A DNA stretch of 64,000 nucleotides from Candidatus Gastranaerophilales bacterium (GTDB lineage Bacteria; Cyanobacteriota; Vampirovibrionia; Gastranaerophilales; Gastranaerophilaceae), in assembly GCA_944323725.1 (NCBI GenBank), contig CALUTP010000019.1, forward strand, positions 1 to 64,000, read 5' to 3'. Both the position numbers and the translations under genes were made by a program. How positions within the stretch are numbered: position 1 is the stretch's first letter; every line of letters starts with the position of its first letter. A model generated the notes under the pieces. It saw only the letters and a program-made list of their open reading frames with translations. It did no database searches and was not told the DNA's origin. Positions 8,408 to 17,700 of this stretch are shown piece by piece.

Positions 8408-8770
8408 TTAATCACCATATGGGATTTTTTTACCATCAATCACTGTATAACAAACATTAGGATCTCTAAGATGATCCATCAACATTGAAAAAAACGACCC
8501 ATTTGCTCCTTGAGTACTCATTAATTCTTTAACTTTCATAGCATCATAATGACAAACATAACGTGATTGGTAAGTTATAGTGCAAGTACCATTTTGCATA
8601 CCACTAATTTTAACAGCAGTAGCAGAATCTTTATCAAATTCATAGTGGGGTTTGCACTGTTTTAAATTACTATAAAAACTTGGAGATAATTCAGCAAAAG
8701 CAGAATTGGCATATATTATAGAAAAATTAATAAAACACAACAAAAATAACAATTTCAAAATTTTATACAT
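8408..8770 (-). CDS. Small secreted protein with four cysteines, unknown
   Basis: 120 residues with a signal peptide (hydrophobic core, probable cleavage after NSAFA, about residue 27). The mature part has four Cys (in KQCKPH, NGTCTI, RYVCHY, NVCYTV), consistent with two disulfides in the periplasm or outside the cell. The ribosome site is GAGGATATT. It is downstream of ppdK on the same strand but separated from it by an intrinsic terminator. Function unknown. Confidence 0.65.
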   Translation of the reverse strand: MYKILKLLFLLCFINFSIIYANSAFAELSPSFYSNLKQCKPHYEFDKDSATAVKISGMQNGTCTITYQSRYVCHYDAMKVKELMSTQGANGSFFSMLMDHLRDPNVCYTVIDGKKIPYGD

Positions 8771-8784
8771 AATATCCTCACCAG

Positions 8785-8815
8785 AAAAAAGCAGGGGAAC
8801 TACTTCCCCTACTTT
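8785..8815 (-). terminator. Intrinsic terminator of ppdK
   Basis: The minus strand reads AAAGTAGGGGAA-GTAG-TTCCCCTGCTTTTTT, a 12-bp stem with one G-T pair and a T run, 16 bp after the ppdK stop. Confidence 0.85.
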
Positions 8816-8830
8816 AAATATTTTACAGTA

Positions 8831-11476
8831 TTATTTAGATTCTTCAACAACAGCTTGAGCTGCAGCCAATCTAGCTTGAGGGACTCTGAATGGTGAACAA
8901 GAAACATACTGTAATCCAATTCTATGACAGAATTTTACAGAATCTGGATCACCACCATGCTCGCCGCATATACCGCGTTTCAAATCTGGTCTTACAGGAA
9001 GAGCTTTTTCTAAAGCTATCTGCATTAATTGACCCACACCATTTTGATCTAGACTTTCAAATGGGTTACGAGGAAGAATTTTTTGTTCCACATAACGTTT
9101 TAAGAACTTACCTTCTGCATCATCTCTAGAATAACCAAATGTCATTTGAGTAAGGTCATTAGTACCAAATGAGAAGAATTCAGCATATTCTGCAATTTCA
9201 TTAGCTGTCAATGCCGCACGAGGAATTTCAATCATAGTACCAAATTTATAATCTACTTTTACTCCTTTTTCGTCCATTACTTCTTTGGCAACACGTTCAA
9301 GCAATGTCTGAACAGTTTTTAATTCGTTCACATGACCTACGAGCGGAATCATAACTTCAGGTTTAACATCTAACCCTTCTTTTTTCAAATCACAGGCAGC
9401 TGAGAAAATAGCTCTCACTTGCATTTCATTAATTTCAGGATAAGTCAAACCTAAACGGCATCCTCTTAGCCCCATCATAGGGTTTGATTCAGAAAGACCC
9501 TCTACAAGATTAAGCATTTTTTCATCTTGCTTATAATCTTCACCTTTTGCCTTCTTAGTTGCAACAATAGCAATAAGTTCATCCTTGTTAGGCAAGAATT
9601 CATGTAAAGGCGGATCCAATAATCTTATAGTCATAGGTTTTTCACCTAAGGCCTTAAACATTTCATAAAAATCTTTATATTGCATTGGAAGAAGTTTATC
9701 CAAAGCTTCTTTTCTAGCTTCAGGAGTACCTGCAATAATCATTTTTTGAACCCAAGGTAATCTGTCTGGATCCATGAACATATGTTCAGTACGGCATAAT
9801 CCAACCCCTTCAGCACCAAGTTCTAAAGCTTTAGCTACATCAGCCGGAGTATCCGCATTTGCTCTTACTGTAAGCTTTTTGATTTCATCTACCCAGCTGA
9901 ATAACTGTTGGAAGTTTTCATCCATTTTAGCAACGGAAGTCTTAACAGCACCTTCCATAACTTCACCAGTTCCACCATCAAGAGAAATAATATCATCTTT
10001 GTGGTAAACTTTTCCATTTTTACCGGTTAATGTTTCATTTTTCAAATCTATAACTAAATCTTCAGCACCAGCAACACAAGGTTTACCCATCCCTTTTGCA
10101 ACAACTGCCGCATGAGATGTCATGCCACCTCTAAGAGTCAATACACCCTGAGAAGCAATCATACCATGAATATCATCTGGACAAGTCTCTATACGTACAA
10201 GGATAATTTTTTCCCCATTTGCACCACGCTCTGCAGCTTCTTCAGTATCAAAGACAATTTTACCAACCGCAGCTCCAGGTGATGCTGCAAGACCTGTAGC
10301 AATATGAACTGCCTGTTTTTTTGCGTCAGCTTCAAAACTTGGAAGCAGTAATTGATACAATTGATATGGATCAACTAATTGAACAGCTCTTTCTTTTGAT
10401 ATTATACCCTCTTTTTCCATTTCAACAGCTATTCTTACAGCAGCAGCTGCTGTTCTTTTACCATTACGGGTTTGAAGAATGTATAATTTACCACGTTCAA
10501 TTGTAAATTCCATATCCTGAACATCTTTATAGCCTTTTTCAAGTTTTTTAGCTATATCAACATATTGTTTATATAACTCTGGCATTTCATTTTCCAATTC
10601 AGCAATAGGTTTTGGAGTTCTAATACCAGCTACAACGTCTTCTCCTTGAGCATTTGTCAAATATTCGCCGTAGAATTTATTTTCTCCGGTAGAAGGGTTT
10701 CTAGTGAATGAAACACCTGTAGCGCAGTCGTCACCCATATTACCAAATACCATAGTCTGAACATTAACTGCTGTACCATAGTTATGGTCAATTTTATAAT
10801 GGTTTCTATAAGCAACAGCTCTAGGAATGTTCCAAGAACGGAATACCGCCTCAATTGCTTCTTGAAGTTGAATATATGGATCCTGAGGAAATTCTTTACC
10901 TGTTTCTGCCTTTATTAAAGCTTTATATGGCTCTATTAAAGATTTCCAATCCTCAGCAGTAAGATCTGTATCAGATTTATAACCTTTTTTTTCTTTAATT
11001 TTATCTAAATAATCTTCAAATTTTTGTCTTTCGATATCCCAAGCAACAGATCCGAACATTGTTAGGAAACGACGGTAAGAATCATAACAGAATCTAGGAT
11101 TATTTGTTAACTTAATCATACCTTCAACTGTTTTATCGTTCATACCTAGATTCAAAATAGTTTCCATCATACCAGGCATAGAAAGTCTTGCACCAGAACG
11201 TACTGATACTAATAATGGATTTTCAGCATCTCCAAACTTTTTACCAGTTTGATTCTCTACATCTTTCAATGCAGTTTTAACTTCATCCATTAAACCTTCA
11301 GGCATTTTATTACCATGATTTATGTAATCCATACATGTTTCTGTAGTAATAGTTAATCCCGGAGGTACTGGCAACCCTAAGTTTGTCATTTCTGCCAGAT
11401 TGGCACCTTTGCCCCCGAGAAGATTTCGCATGGAAGCATCTCCTTCTCTAAAGAGCCATACGCGTTTTTCAGTCAT
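8831..11476 (-). CDS. ppdK: Pyruvate, phosphate dikinase
   Basis: 881 residues, full length for PPDK, which interconverts pyruvate + ATP + Pi and PEP + AMP + PPi. The N-terminal ATP-grasp region has LLGGKGANLAEM and SVRSGARLSMPGMMETILNLG. The phosphohistidine motif GGMTSHAAVVAKGMGKPC (His near residue 455) and the C-terminal PEP/pyruvate barrel with CGEHGGDPDSVKF (active Cys near 835) are intact. The start has AGAAGGAG. In an anaerobe this enzyme usually gives PPi-linked glycolysis or PEP synthesis. Confidence 0.97.
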   Translation of the reverse strand: MTEKRVWLFREGDASMRNLLGGKGANLAEMTNLGLPVPPGLTITTETCMDYINHGNKMPEGLMDEVKTALKDVENQTGKKFGDAENPLLVSVRSGARLSMPGMMETILNLGMNDKTVEGMIKLTNNPRFCYDSYRRFLTMFGSVAWDIERQKFEDYLDKIKEKKGYKSDTDLTAEDWKSLIEPYKALIKAETGKEFPQDPYIQLQEAIEAVFRSWNIPRAVAYRNHYKIDHNYGTAVNVQTMVFGNMGDDCATGVSFTRNPSTGENKFYGEYLTNAQGEDVVAGIRTPKPIAELENEMPELYKQYVDIAKKLEKGYKDVQDMEFTIERGKLYILQTRNGKRTAAAAVRIAVEMEKEGIISKERAVQLVDPYQLYQLLLPSFEADAKKQAVHIATGLAASPGAAVGKIVFDTEEAAERGANGEKIILVRIETCPDDIHGMIASQGVLTLRGGMTSHAAVVAKGMGKPCVAGAEDLVIDLKNETLTGKNGKVYHKDDIISLDGGTGEVMEGAVKTSVAKMDENFQQLFSWVDEIKKLTVRANADTPADVAKALELGAEGVGLCRTEHMFMDPDRLPWVQKMIIAGTPEARKEALDKLLPMQYKDFYEMFKALGEKPMTIRLLDPPLHEFLPNKDELIAIVATKKAKGEDYKQDEKMLNLVEGLSESNPMMGLRGCRLGLTYPEINEMQVRAIFSAACDLKKEGLDVKPEVMIPLVGHVNELKTVQTLLERVAKEVMDEKGVKVDYKFGTMIEIPRAALTANEIAEYAEFFSFGTNDLTQMTFGYSRDDAEGKFLKRYVEQKILPRNPFESLDQNGVGQLMQIALEKALPVRPDLKRGICGEHGGDPDSVKFCHRIGLQYVSCSPFRVPQARLAAAQAVVEESK

Positions 11477-11521
11477 AGTTTTCTCCTTCTTATAACACTT
11501 TCACCAAAAACTTATAGGCTC

Positions 11522-11530
11522 ATTGTATCA
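11522..11530 (-). promoter_or_regulatory. Extended -10 promoter of ppdK
   Basis: The minus strand reads TGATACAAT, an extended -10 with 5/6 match, about 45 bp before the ppdK ATG. No good -35. Confidence 0.5.
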
Positions 11531-11588
11531 TAAACATATATTTTTTATAGGGATTACAAATAAATATTAAATTTTATTAGGAGAATTT

Positions 11589-11819
11589 TTATTTTTTGAA
11601 ATAATCACAAATTAGTTTTTCTTTTTTAGGAAATAGAAAACGTACTTTTTCTGCAAATTTATTTCGCTCCATATCAGCTAATTGTTTATTTAGGATTGCC
11701 TTTTCTAAAACGACTTTGTTATATAATTCAGAACAAATATAACTTTTATCAATATGACTTTTTAATTTCGCCAGCTGTTGTTCTTTCTCTTTTATTGCTA
11801 GTATTAGTTCCTTCTTCAC
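11589..11819 (-). CDS. Small charged helical protein, unknown
   Basis: 76 residues, Lys/Glu-rich and predicted helical throughout (LILAIKEKEQQLAKLK, then KAILNKQLADMERNK). It starts at GTG with GAGG about 9 bases upstream. It has no signal or membrane segment. It lies between korC and ppdK on the same strand. It could be a small coiled-coil protein, but the short length and weak ribosome site keep confidence moderate. Confidence 0.45.
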   Translation of the reverse strand: MKKELILAIKEKEQQLAKLKSHIDKSYICSELYNKVVLEKAILNKQLADMERNKFAEKVRFLFPKKEKLICDYFKK

Positions 11820-11944
11820 GACAAAAACCTCATAAAAATCTCAGGATATAGAATTGAATATTGCTAATTCCTTAATCCGTTTTTACATTATCAGAATAAG
11901 CTTAATCTTAAACTTTTAAATCAGCTTTTTAGGTGATTTTGAAT

Positions 11945-12496
11945 TTATACAGGCAATAAATCATACTCATAGCCTATTTTTAATGCTTTTAAGTTTAAAG
12001 GCATCAAATTCTTTCTATGAGGAGGAATTACTGCATCTAAAGCTTCGCTCAAAGAGTCCAACGTAACTAATTTACTAACTTTTGCAAGAATACCAAGAGC
12101 TAAAATATTTGTCATTTTAATATTACCCATATTTTCTGCTAACTTAGTAATAGGAGCAAACAAATAATTTATGTCAGCTCGGGTTCTTATTTCCTTAGCT
12201 AAAGATGAATTTGCAATAAGCCAACCGCCTTTTTTTATTTTAGAAACAAATTTTTCGACAGAAGCCTGATTTAATGCGACTATAAAATCCGCTTCTTTTT
12301 TATTAACAGCACTGACCTCCTCAGAATCATTCATAACAATTTCACAATTAACTGTCCCGCCTCGCATTTCAGCTCCATAACATGGATACCATGTAACATT
12401 TTTACCAGTCATCATAAAAGCATTTGCAAGCACTTCCCCTGCAAGCAACACCCCTTGTCCGCCAAATCCTGCTATAATAAAATTCTTTTCCATCAC
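11945..12496 (-). CDS. korC: 2-oxoacid:ferredoxin oxidoreductase, gamma subunit
   Basis: 183 residues, the usual gamma-subunit size, with GFGGQGVLLAGEVLANAF at the N-terminus and the YPCYGAEMRGGTVNCEIV motif. It is last in a four-gene set delta-alpha-beta-gamma, the order of oorDABC/korDABC. The complex decarboxylates a 2-oxoacid oxidatively to acyl-CoA while reducing ferredoxin. The substrate (2-oxoglutarate or branched-chain oxoacid) cannot be settled from sequence. Confidence 0.9.
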   Translation of the reverse strand: MMEKNFIIAGFGGQGVLLAGEVLANAFMMTGKNVTWYPCYGAEMRGGTVNCEIVMNDSEEVSAVNKKEADFIVALNQASVEKFVSKIKKGGWLIANSSLAKEIRTRADINYLFAPITKLAENMGNIKMTNILALGILAKVSKLVTLDSLSEALDAVIPPHRKNLMPLNLKALKIGYEYDLLPV

Positions 12497-12506
12497 CTTT
12501 ATATCC

Positions 12507-13271
12507 TTAATTCTCTTTATTTGTTGTTATATCTTTGTATATACCCGGTTTAAACACTTCCATCATTTGATTTCGCACTCTTTCATGCGCTTGCTGAGGT
12601 GTCATTTTCCAGTTTGTAGGACACGTAGACAATATTTCTACAAAACTGAACCCTAGACCATGCATTTGAATTTCAAAAGCCTTTTTAATTGCCTGCTTTG
12701 CTTTTTTTATATTTGTGACTGTATCAAGAGAAACTCTTGCACTATAAGCAGTTCCATCACACAAGGCTATATGTTCAGCTATCTTAATTGGATAGCCATA
12801 ATATTCAACATTTCTTCCAGTAGGAGACGTTGTAGTTACTTGCCCTAATAAGGTTGTAGGCCCAAGCTGCCCGCCGGTCATTCCATAGGTTGTATTATTT
12901 ATACAAATAGCAGTTACATTTTCCCCTCTAAGAGCTGTATGAATGCTTTCAGCCATGCCTATTGATGCAAAATCTCCATCACCTTGATATGTTAATACAA
13001 ACTTATCTGGTCTTGCTCTTTTTATACCTGTTGCTTCTGCTAAAGCTCTACCATGGGGCGCTTCCAAAGAATCAACGTCTAAAAAATCGTATAATGTTAC
13101 TGAACACCCTATAGATGCAACTGCAATAGTATTTTCTCTTAGTCCTAACTCATCCAATACTTCTGCAACAATCCTTACTGCAACTCCATGATCACATCCT
13201 GGACAAAATGAGTATTTTGTATCTTTTTTTATAGATTCAGGTATTTTAAATATTTGTGTTAAAGCTGCCAT
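12507..13271 (-). CDS. korB: 2-oxoacid:ferredoxin oxidoreductase, beta subunit (TPP-binding)
   Basis: 254 residues. FCPGCDHGVAVR supplies a conserved CxxC-type motif. GDGDFASIGMAE followed by an NNTTYGMTGGQ segment forms the thiamine-diphosphate/Mg site (about residues 94-135). It is 10 bp upstream of korC and 1 bp downstream of korA, so translation is probably coupled. It carries the catalytic cofactor of the complex. Confidence 0.93.
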   Translation of the reverse strand: MAALTQIFKIPESIKKDTKYSFCPGCDHGVAVRIVAEVLDELGLRENTIAVASIGCSVTLYDFLDVDSLEAPHGRALAEATGIKRARPDKFVLTYQGDGDFASIGMAESIHTALRGENVTAICINNTTYGMTGGQLGPTTLLGQVTTTSPTGRNVEYYGYPIKIAEHIALCDGTAYSARVSLDTVTNIKKAKQAIKKAFEIQMHGLGFSFVEILSTCPTNWKMTPQQAHERVRNQMMEVFKPGIYKDITTNKEN

Positions 13272-13272
13272 A

Positions 13273-14349
13273 TTATCCCTTTATTTGTCTTTTAATTTCA
13301 TTAACTATATCATCGACTTCCGGCGGAGAGCCAACTGGTTTATTATAAAGTTCTACCGGAACTCTACCATTTACAGCTAGTCGGACATCTCTGACCATTT
13401 GTCCCATATTAACCTCTACGACAAGAAATTTCTTTGTATTTCCTGAAAGTTCACTCAATCTTTTAGAAGGGAACGGGAATAATGTAATAGGTCTGAGCAT
13501 ACCTACTTTTAAACCTTGTTTTCTGCATTCTTTCATAGCTGATTTAACATTCCTTGAAGGGCCGCCAAAACTTACAAGTATTATATCTGCATCTTCAGTA
13601 TTAAATTCTTCCCATTCGGTCTCGTTATCTTCTATAGCTTTATATTTTGCGAATAATTTATTCAAGAACTCACATCTATCTTCTGCTAATGGAGCATATG
13701 ACCTGATAACTCTCGAATCACGACCTTTTGCACCAGTTAATGCCCAAGATGAATTATCTATTTCTGGATATGGATATTCGCCAAACTCAACAGGTTCCAT
13801 CATTTGCCCAAGCATACCATCTGCTAGGATAACTGTAGGATTTCTGTATTTCTGAGCCAGATAAAAAGCTTTATAAGTCAAATCCACACATTCCTGAACT
13901 GTTGATGGAGCAAGGACTATTAACTTATAATCACCATTCCCACCGCCAATAGTCGCTTGATTATAATCACCTTGAGATGGGTAGATATTACCAAGCCCAG
14001 GCCCGCCACGCATTACACTGACAAGCACTACCGGTAATTCATCTGTTGTTGCATAAGAAAGTGCTTCCTGCATAAGTGAGATTGCACAAGATGAAGAGGA
14101 TGTCATTGCTTTTACGCCAGTTGAGACTGCTCCAATCACCATATTTATAGCACCCAGTTCACTTTCAGCTGATACATACGCTCTATTCAATTCTTGCATT
14201 TTACCGCTCATGAATTCACCAATTTCACTTTGCGGAGTAATAGGATAACCAAAATAACACTGACATCCTGCAATTACAGCAGCATTTGCTATCGCATAAT
14301 TTCCTTTTGTTAATACTTTCTTATTTGTTTTAACCAAACATTCTGTCAT
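13273..14349 (-). CDS. korA: 2-oxoacid:ferredoxin oxidoreductase, alpha subunit
   Basis: 358 residues with FGYPITPQSEIGEFM near the N-terminus (pyrimidine-binding domain), AESELGAINMVIGA, and a C-terminal swivel domain (DIILVSFGGPSRNVKSA). The length agrees with KorA/VorB. It lies 6 bp after the ferredoxin-like subunit and 1 bp before korB, in one operon. Confidence 0.93.
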   Translation of the reverse strand: MTECLVKTNKKVLTKGNYAIANAAVIAGCQCYFGYPITPQSEIGEFMSGKMQELNRAYVSAESELGAINMVIGAVSTGVKAMTSSSSCAISLMQEALSYATTDELPVVLVSVMRGGPGLGNIYPSQGDYNQATIGGGNGDYKLIVLAPSTVQECVDLTYKAFYLAQKYRNPTVILADGMLGQMMEPVEFGEYPYPEIDNSSWALTGAKGRDSRVIRSYAPLAEDRCEFLNKLFAKYKAIEDNETEWEEFNTEDADIILVSFGGPSRNVKSAMKECRKQGLKVGMLRPITLFPFPSKRLSELSGNTKKFLVVEVNMGQMVRDVRLAVNGRVPVELYNKPVGSPPEVDDIVNEIKRQIKG

Positions 14350-14355
14350 AATTAA

Positions 14356-14568
14356 CTATCCTCTATATACTTCCGTAATTGCTAAATCTGGACAACGAGT
14401 AGCACACATCGCACAACCTATGCATTCATGATTTGGGTCATTAAATTCAACAAGGTGATTGCCTAATTTATTAGTTTTAGAGCTGATTTTTAAAAGATTT
14501 TTAGGACATTCATTTATACACAAATAACAGGCTTTACATTTTGTTTCATCTAGCACTATATGGCTCAT
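14356..14568 (-). CDS. korD: 2-oxoacid:ferredoxin oxidoreductase, delta subunit (2x[4Fe-4S])
   Basis: 70 residues with two CxxCxxCxxxCP clusters (CKACYLCINECP and CIGCAMCATRCP), a typical bacterial dicluster ferredoxin. It passes electrons from the TPP subunit to free ferredoxin. It is first gene of the operon, with an AAGGTG ribosome site and an extended -10 promoter upstream. Confidence 0.92.
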   Translation of the reverse strand: MSHIVLDETKCKACYLCINECPKNLLKISSKTNKLGNHLVEFNDPNHECIGCAMCATRCPDLAITEVYRG

Positions 14569-14611
14569 CTCACACCTTTCTTTCCCATGCCTACCACGCA
14601 GTCTAAAATTT

Positions 14612-14620
14612 ATTATAGCA
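14612..14620 (-). promoter_or_regulatory. Extended -10 promoter of korDABC
   Basis: The minus strand reads TGCTATAAT, identical to the box before the thiE-like gene; about 45 bp to the korD ATG. Confidence 0.65.
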
Positions 14621-14648
14621 CTTCCATAAGAAATAGCCTTTTTTAACT

Positions 14649-14660
14649 TTACAATTGTAA
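14649..14660. promoter_or_regulatory. TTACAATTGTAA palindrome
   Basis: A perfect 12-bp palindrome in the divergent region between korD and the giant coiled-coil gene. It resembles the TTGTAACA-type sites found before the paralogous family genes. Confidence 0.35.
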
Positions 14661-14755
14661 TAATATTCGTTAATATTTTTGCTTAATTTGCTCCGCTTCT
14701 GTTAATATATTATGCAGGGATATGTATATTTATTTTAAAGGAAAGTAGAAAACCA

Positions 14756-17700
14756 ATGGCACAAACTATAGAGGAAATAGCTAAAATTCTAAGTCTTTTA
14801 CAGGAAGAGAATAAGATTAATGCAGTAGATGTTAACAGAATTCTAAAAGATATAGATTCTAAAGTAGATTATCTTAATAATAACAGTGATGAAAATACAT
14901 TACTCATAGATAGCATTAGAGAAGCTTTTGAATCAAAAAATAACTCTGATATTGAAAAGTTTTCTGAATTTACCAATACTCTTGACCAAATAAAAATTTC
15001 ACTTTCCTCAAGCGTATCATCTAATGATTTTGATAGATTTTTAGATACTGTTAATTCATTAGAAGCTAATTTTAAACAAGCTGTCAGTGGACTTAACTAT
15101 GATAAACAAAGCTTTTTCGACAGCATAAAGGACGAAATTGGCAGAATAATCGAAAAATCCATCATTCTTAAAGATTTATTTCCTCAAAAAAATGAAGAAG
15201 AATTAAATGAAATAGCTGAAAGCATTAATGAAAATATTGATAGTATAAAACAAGATATCAATAATAATGTTAATACCGATTTTAATATAATACAAGAAAA
15301 TATTGTTTCTATAATAAATAGAATTGAGAAATTAAAAGAGGAAATCTCTGAAAATACTTCAACTAATATTAACTATATTTCTAATGAAATGAACAGTTCT
15401 GTACAAAAAGCTTCTGTAGAACTTGCTGAATTAAAAAATATTCTTAGTAAAAACTTTGATGATAATTCCCAAATTTTAAGCGCATTAAATGATGCAAACT
15501 ACAAAATTTCATTCATCATAGAACAATCACAAAAAGATTTTAATGAAAATATTATTTCAATAAAAAAATCCTTTGATAGCTTAGACTTTCTATTTGAAAA
15601 TTTAAGAAACGAAATCAAACAAAATTCAGAAGAGAATCTTAATAGAATCATTGAAAGTATAAAGGAGAATTCTATTCAATTAAAGGATTTTAAAGAAAAC
15701 GTCTCTGAACATTTAACTAAATATTTAACTTCAATAAAAGACCTATTTATAGCATTTTCTGAAGATATGAAAAATAATCAAAATGTTTTGGCTTCTGATA
15801 TTTTCGATAAAAAACTGCAAGAACTTGAAATTATATCAAAAGATATCAATAATTTTAACTCAAATATTGAAGTTAAAGAAGAAAATTATAAAACATATAT
15901 TTCTCAAAAAATAAATGAACTTCAACTTTTCATCAACACTATACAAGAAAATATTAAAAATAATGAAAATGAAAAATTTGATGAACTTTATAAATCACTA
16001 GAAGAACATAATGATATAATAAGTAATTTTTCATCAAATACCGATGTGAAATTTGGTGAATCAATTTCTGAATTGACTGAAATCAAAGATTATATTGCAA
16101 ATACTGCAATAAAACTTGATGATGTGCAAAATAATATTACTAGCATTGTAAATACTGAATTTAAAAAAAATGAAGTATTCAATGATACTATTTACAATCA
16201 ATTTAATAATATAAATACCAAATTATACTCATTAAGTGACGAATTAAAACAAGAATTCACAAATTCTAACAATTCTGCAGAAGAATCTAAAGAGGAAATT
16301 AATTCCAATATTAATAGTAATTTTAATAATATGAAAACAATGCTTGAATGTCTACGAGCTAATGTTTCACAAACTGCGGATAATATTAATGTAAAAATTG
16401 ATGAATACAATAATACAAATACAAACATACATAATGAAAATCAGGAAATATTCATAAAACTCAATAATGCTGCTGAAGAAATAATTTCCGAACTTAAGCA
16501 AAATAGGACTGCGGATAATGAAAAATATGTTATTCTTGCTGAAACATTCCGGTCAAATATAGCAAAATTTGAAGATTTATTTTCTGAAAATAATAATAAA
16601 TATTCTCAAGAGGTTGCAGAAAAATTTAATACAATTTATGAACATATTTGTGAAATTAAAGAATATTTTAAAGAAGATAATCAAGAATTTACTATTGATA
16701 TTACAAATAAATTTAATACAAATCTTCTAGATGCAAAAAATGAAATTAATACAACAATTAAACAGGATTTTAATTCTGTTGCACAAAGTATAGGCGCACT
16801 TTTAGGGAAACTTGAATCTGTAAAAAACGATTTAACATCTAATAATGCAACAGGACACAATAACCTTGAACAGTCAATCATTGCAAATTTAAGAACAACT
16901 GAATCTATTCTTACTACAAATTCTGAAAAATATTCTAAGGAAGTGGCAGAACAAATAACAAATATAAATGAAAGTATTAAAAACGTTAAATTAGATTTGG
17001 AAAATTGGTTAAATGAAAATAATACAACTTCAACAACAAAATTAATAGGCATAGAAGAAAAATTAAATGATATATCTGATAACTATAAACAAAATTTAGA
17101 AACTCTTCAAACTAAGCTTGGAGAATACATAATTTCGGTAGACAAAATCTCGGAAGATACAAATTCGAAATTAGATAGTTCCGTCAATGAATTTATAGAT
17201 ATTAGACATGAATTAACTAAAATTTTAGAAGAATTAGAAACTATTAAAGATAATAATTCAGAAGAATTAAATACTACAATCATAGAAATAATAAATAAAT
17301 TAGATATAATTACAGATAGTATTAATCAATCAAAAGATAATATAAAAAATGATGTCAAAGAAGTATTACAAGAAAACGTAGACTTTATAGATCAAAGACT
17401 TAATTCACTTTCATTAAGTCTTAATGAATTAAAATTAAAACAATCAGAAAATTTTGATTTCCAAACTAATAATATTGCAGAAAAAATTAATAGTATAAAA
17501 CAAGAAATAGAACTTATAAATACAGATATCACAACTGCAATAAGCATAAAATCAGAAGAATTACTAAAAGAATTTGAGCCATTACAGCGAGCTTTAGATA
17601 AATTCCTTGAATTTGATTTTAATGAAATTGTGAAAGAAATTAAAAATCAAATTGAACTTTCATATTTAGATCTTTTGTCAGAATTAAAAGACAATTTGAT

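Noticed and set aside
9774-10854. ORFs in other frames within ppdK suggesting a frameshift or overlapping gene
   Set aside because: The ppdK frame is intact over 881 residues with all motifs; the others are shadows.
11880-11944. AAGCT/AGCTT inverted repeat after korC as a terminator
   Set aside because: The arms are short, the spacer is long and no proper T run follows; not strong enough to call.
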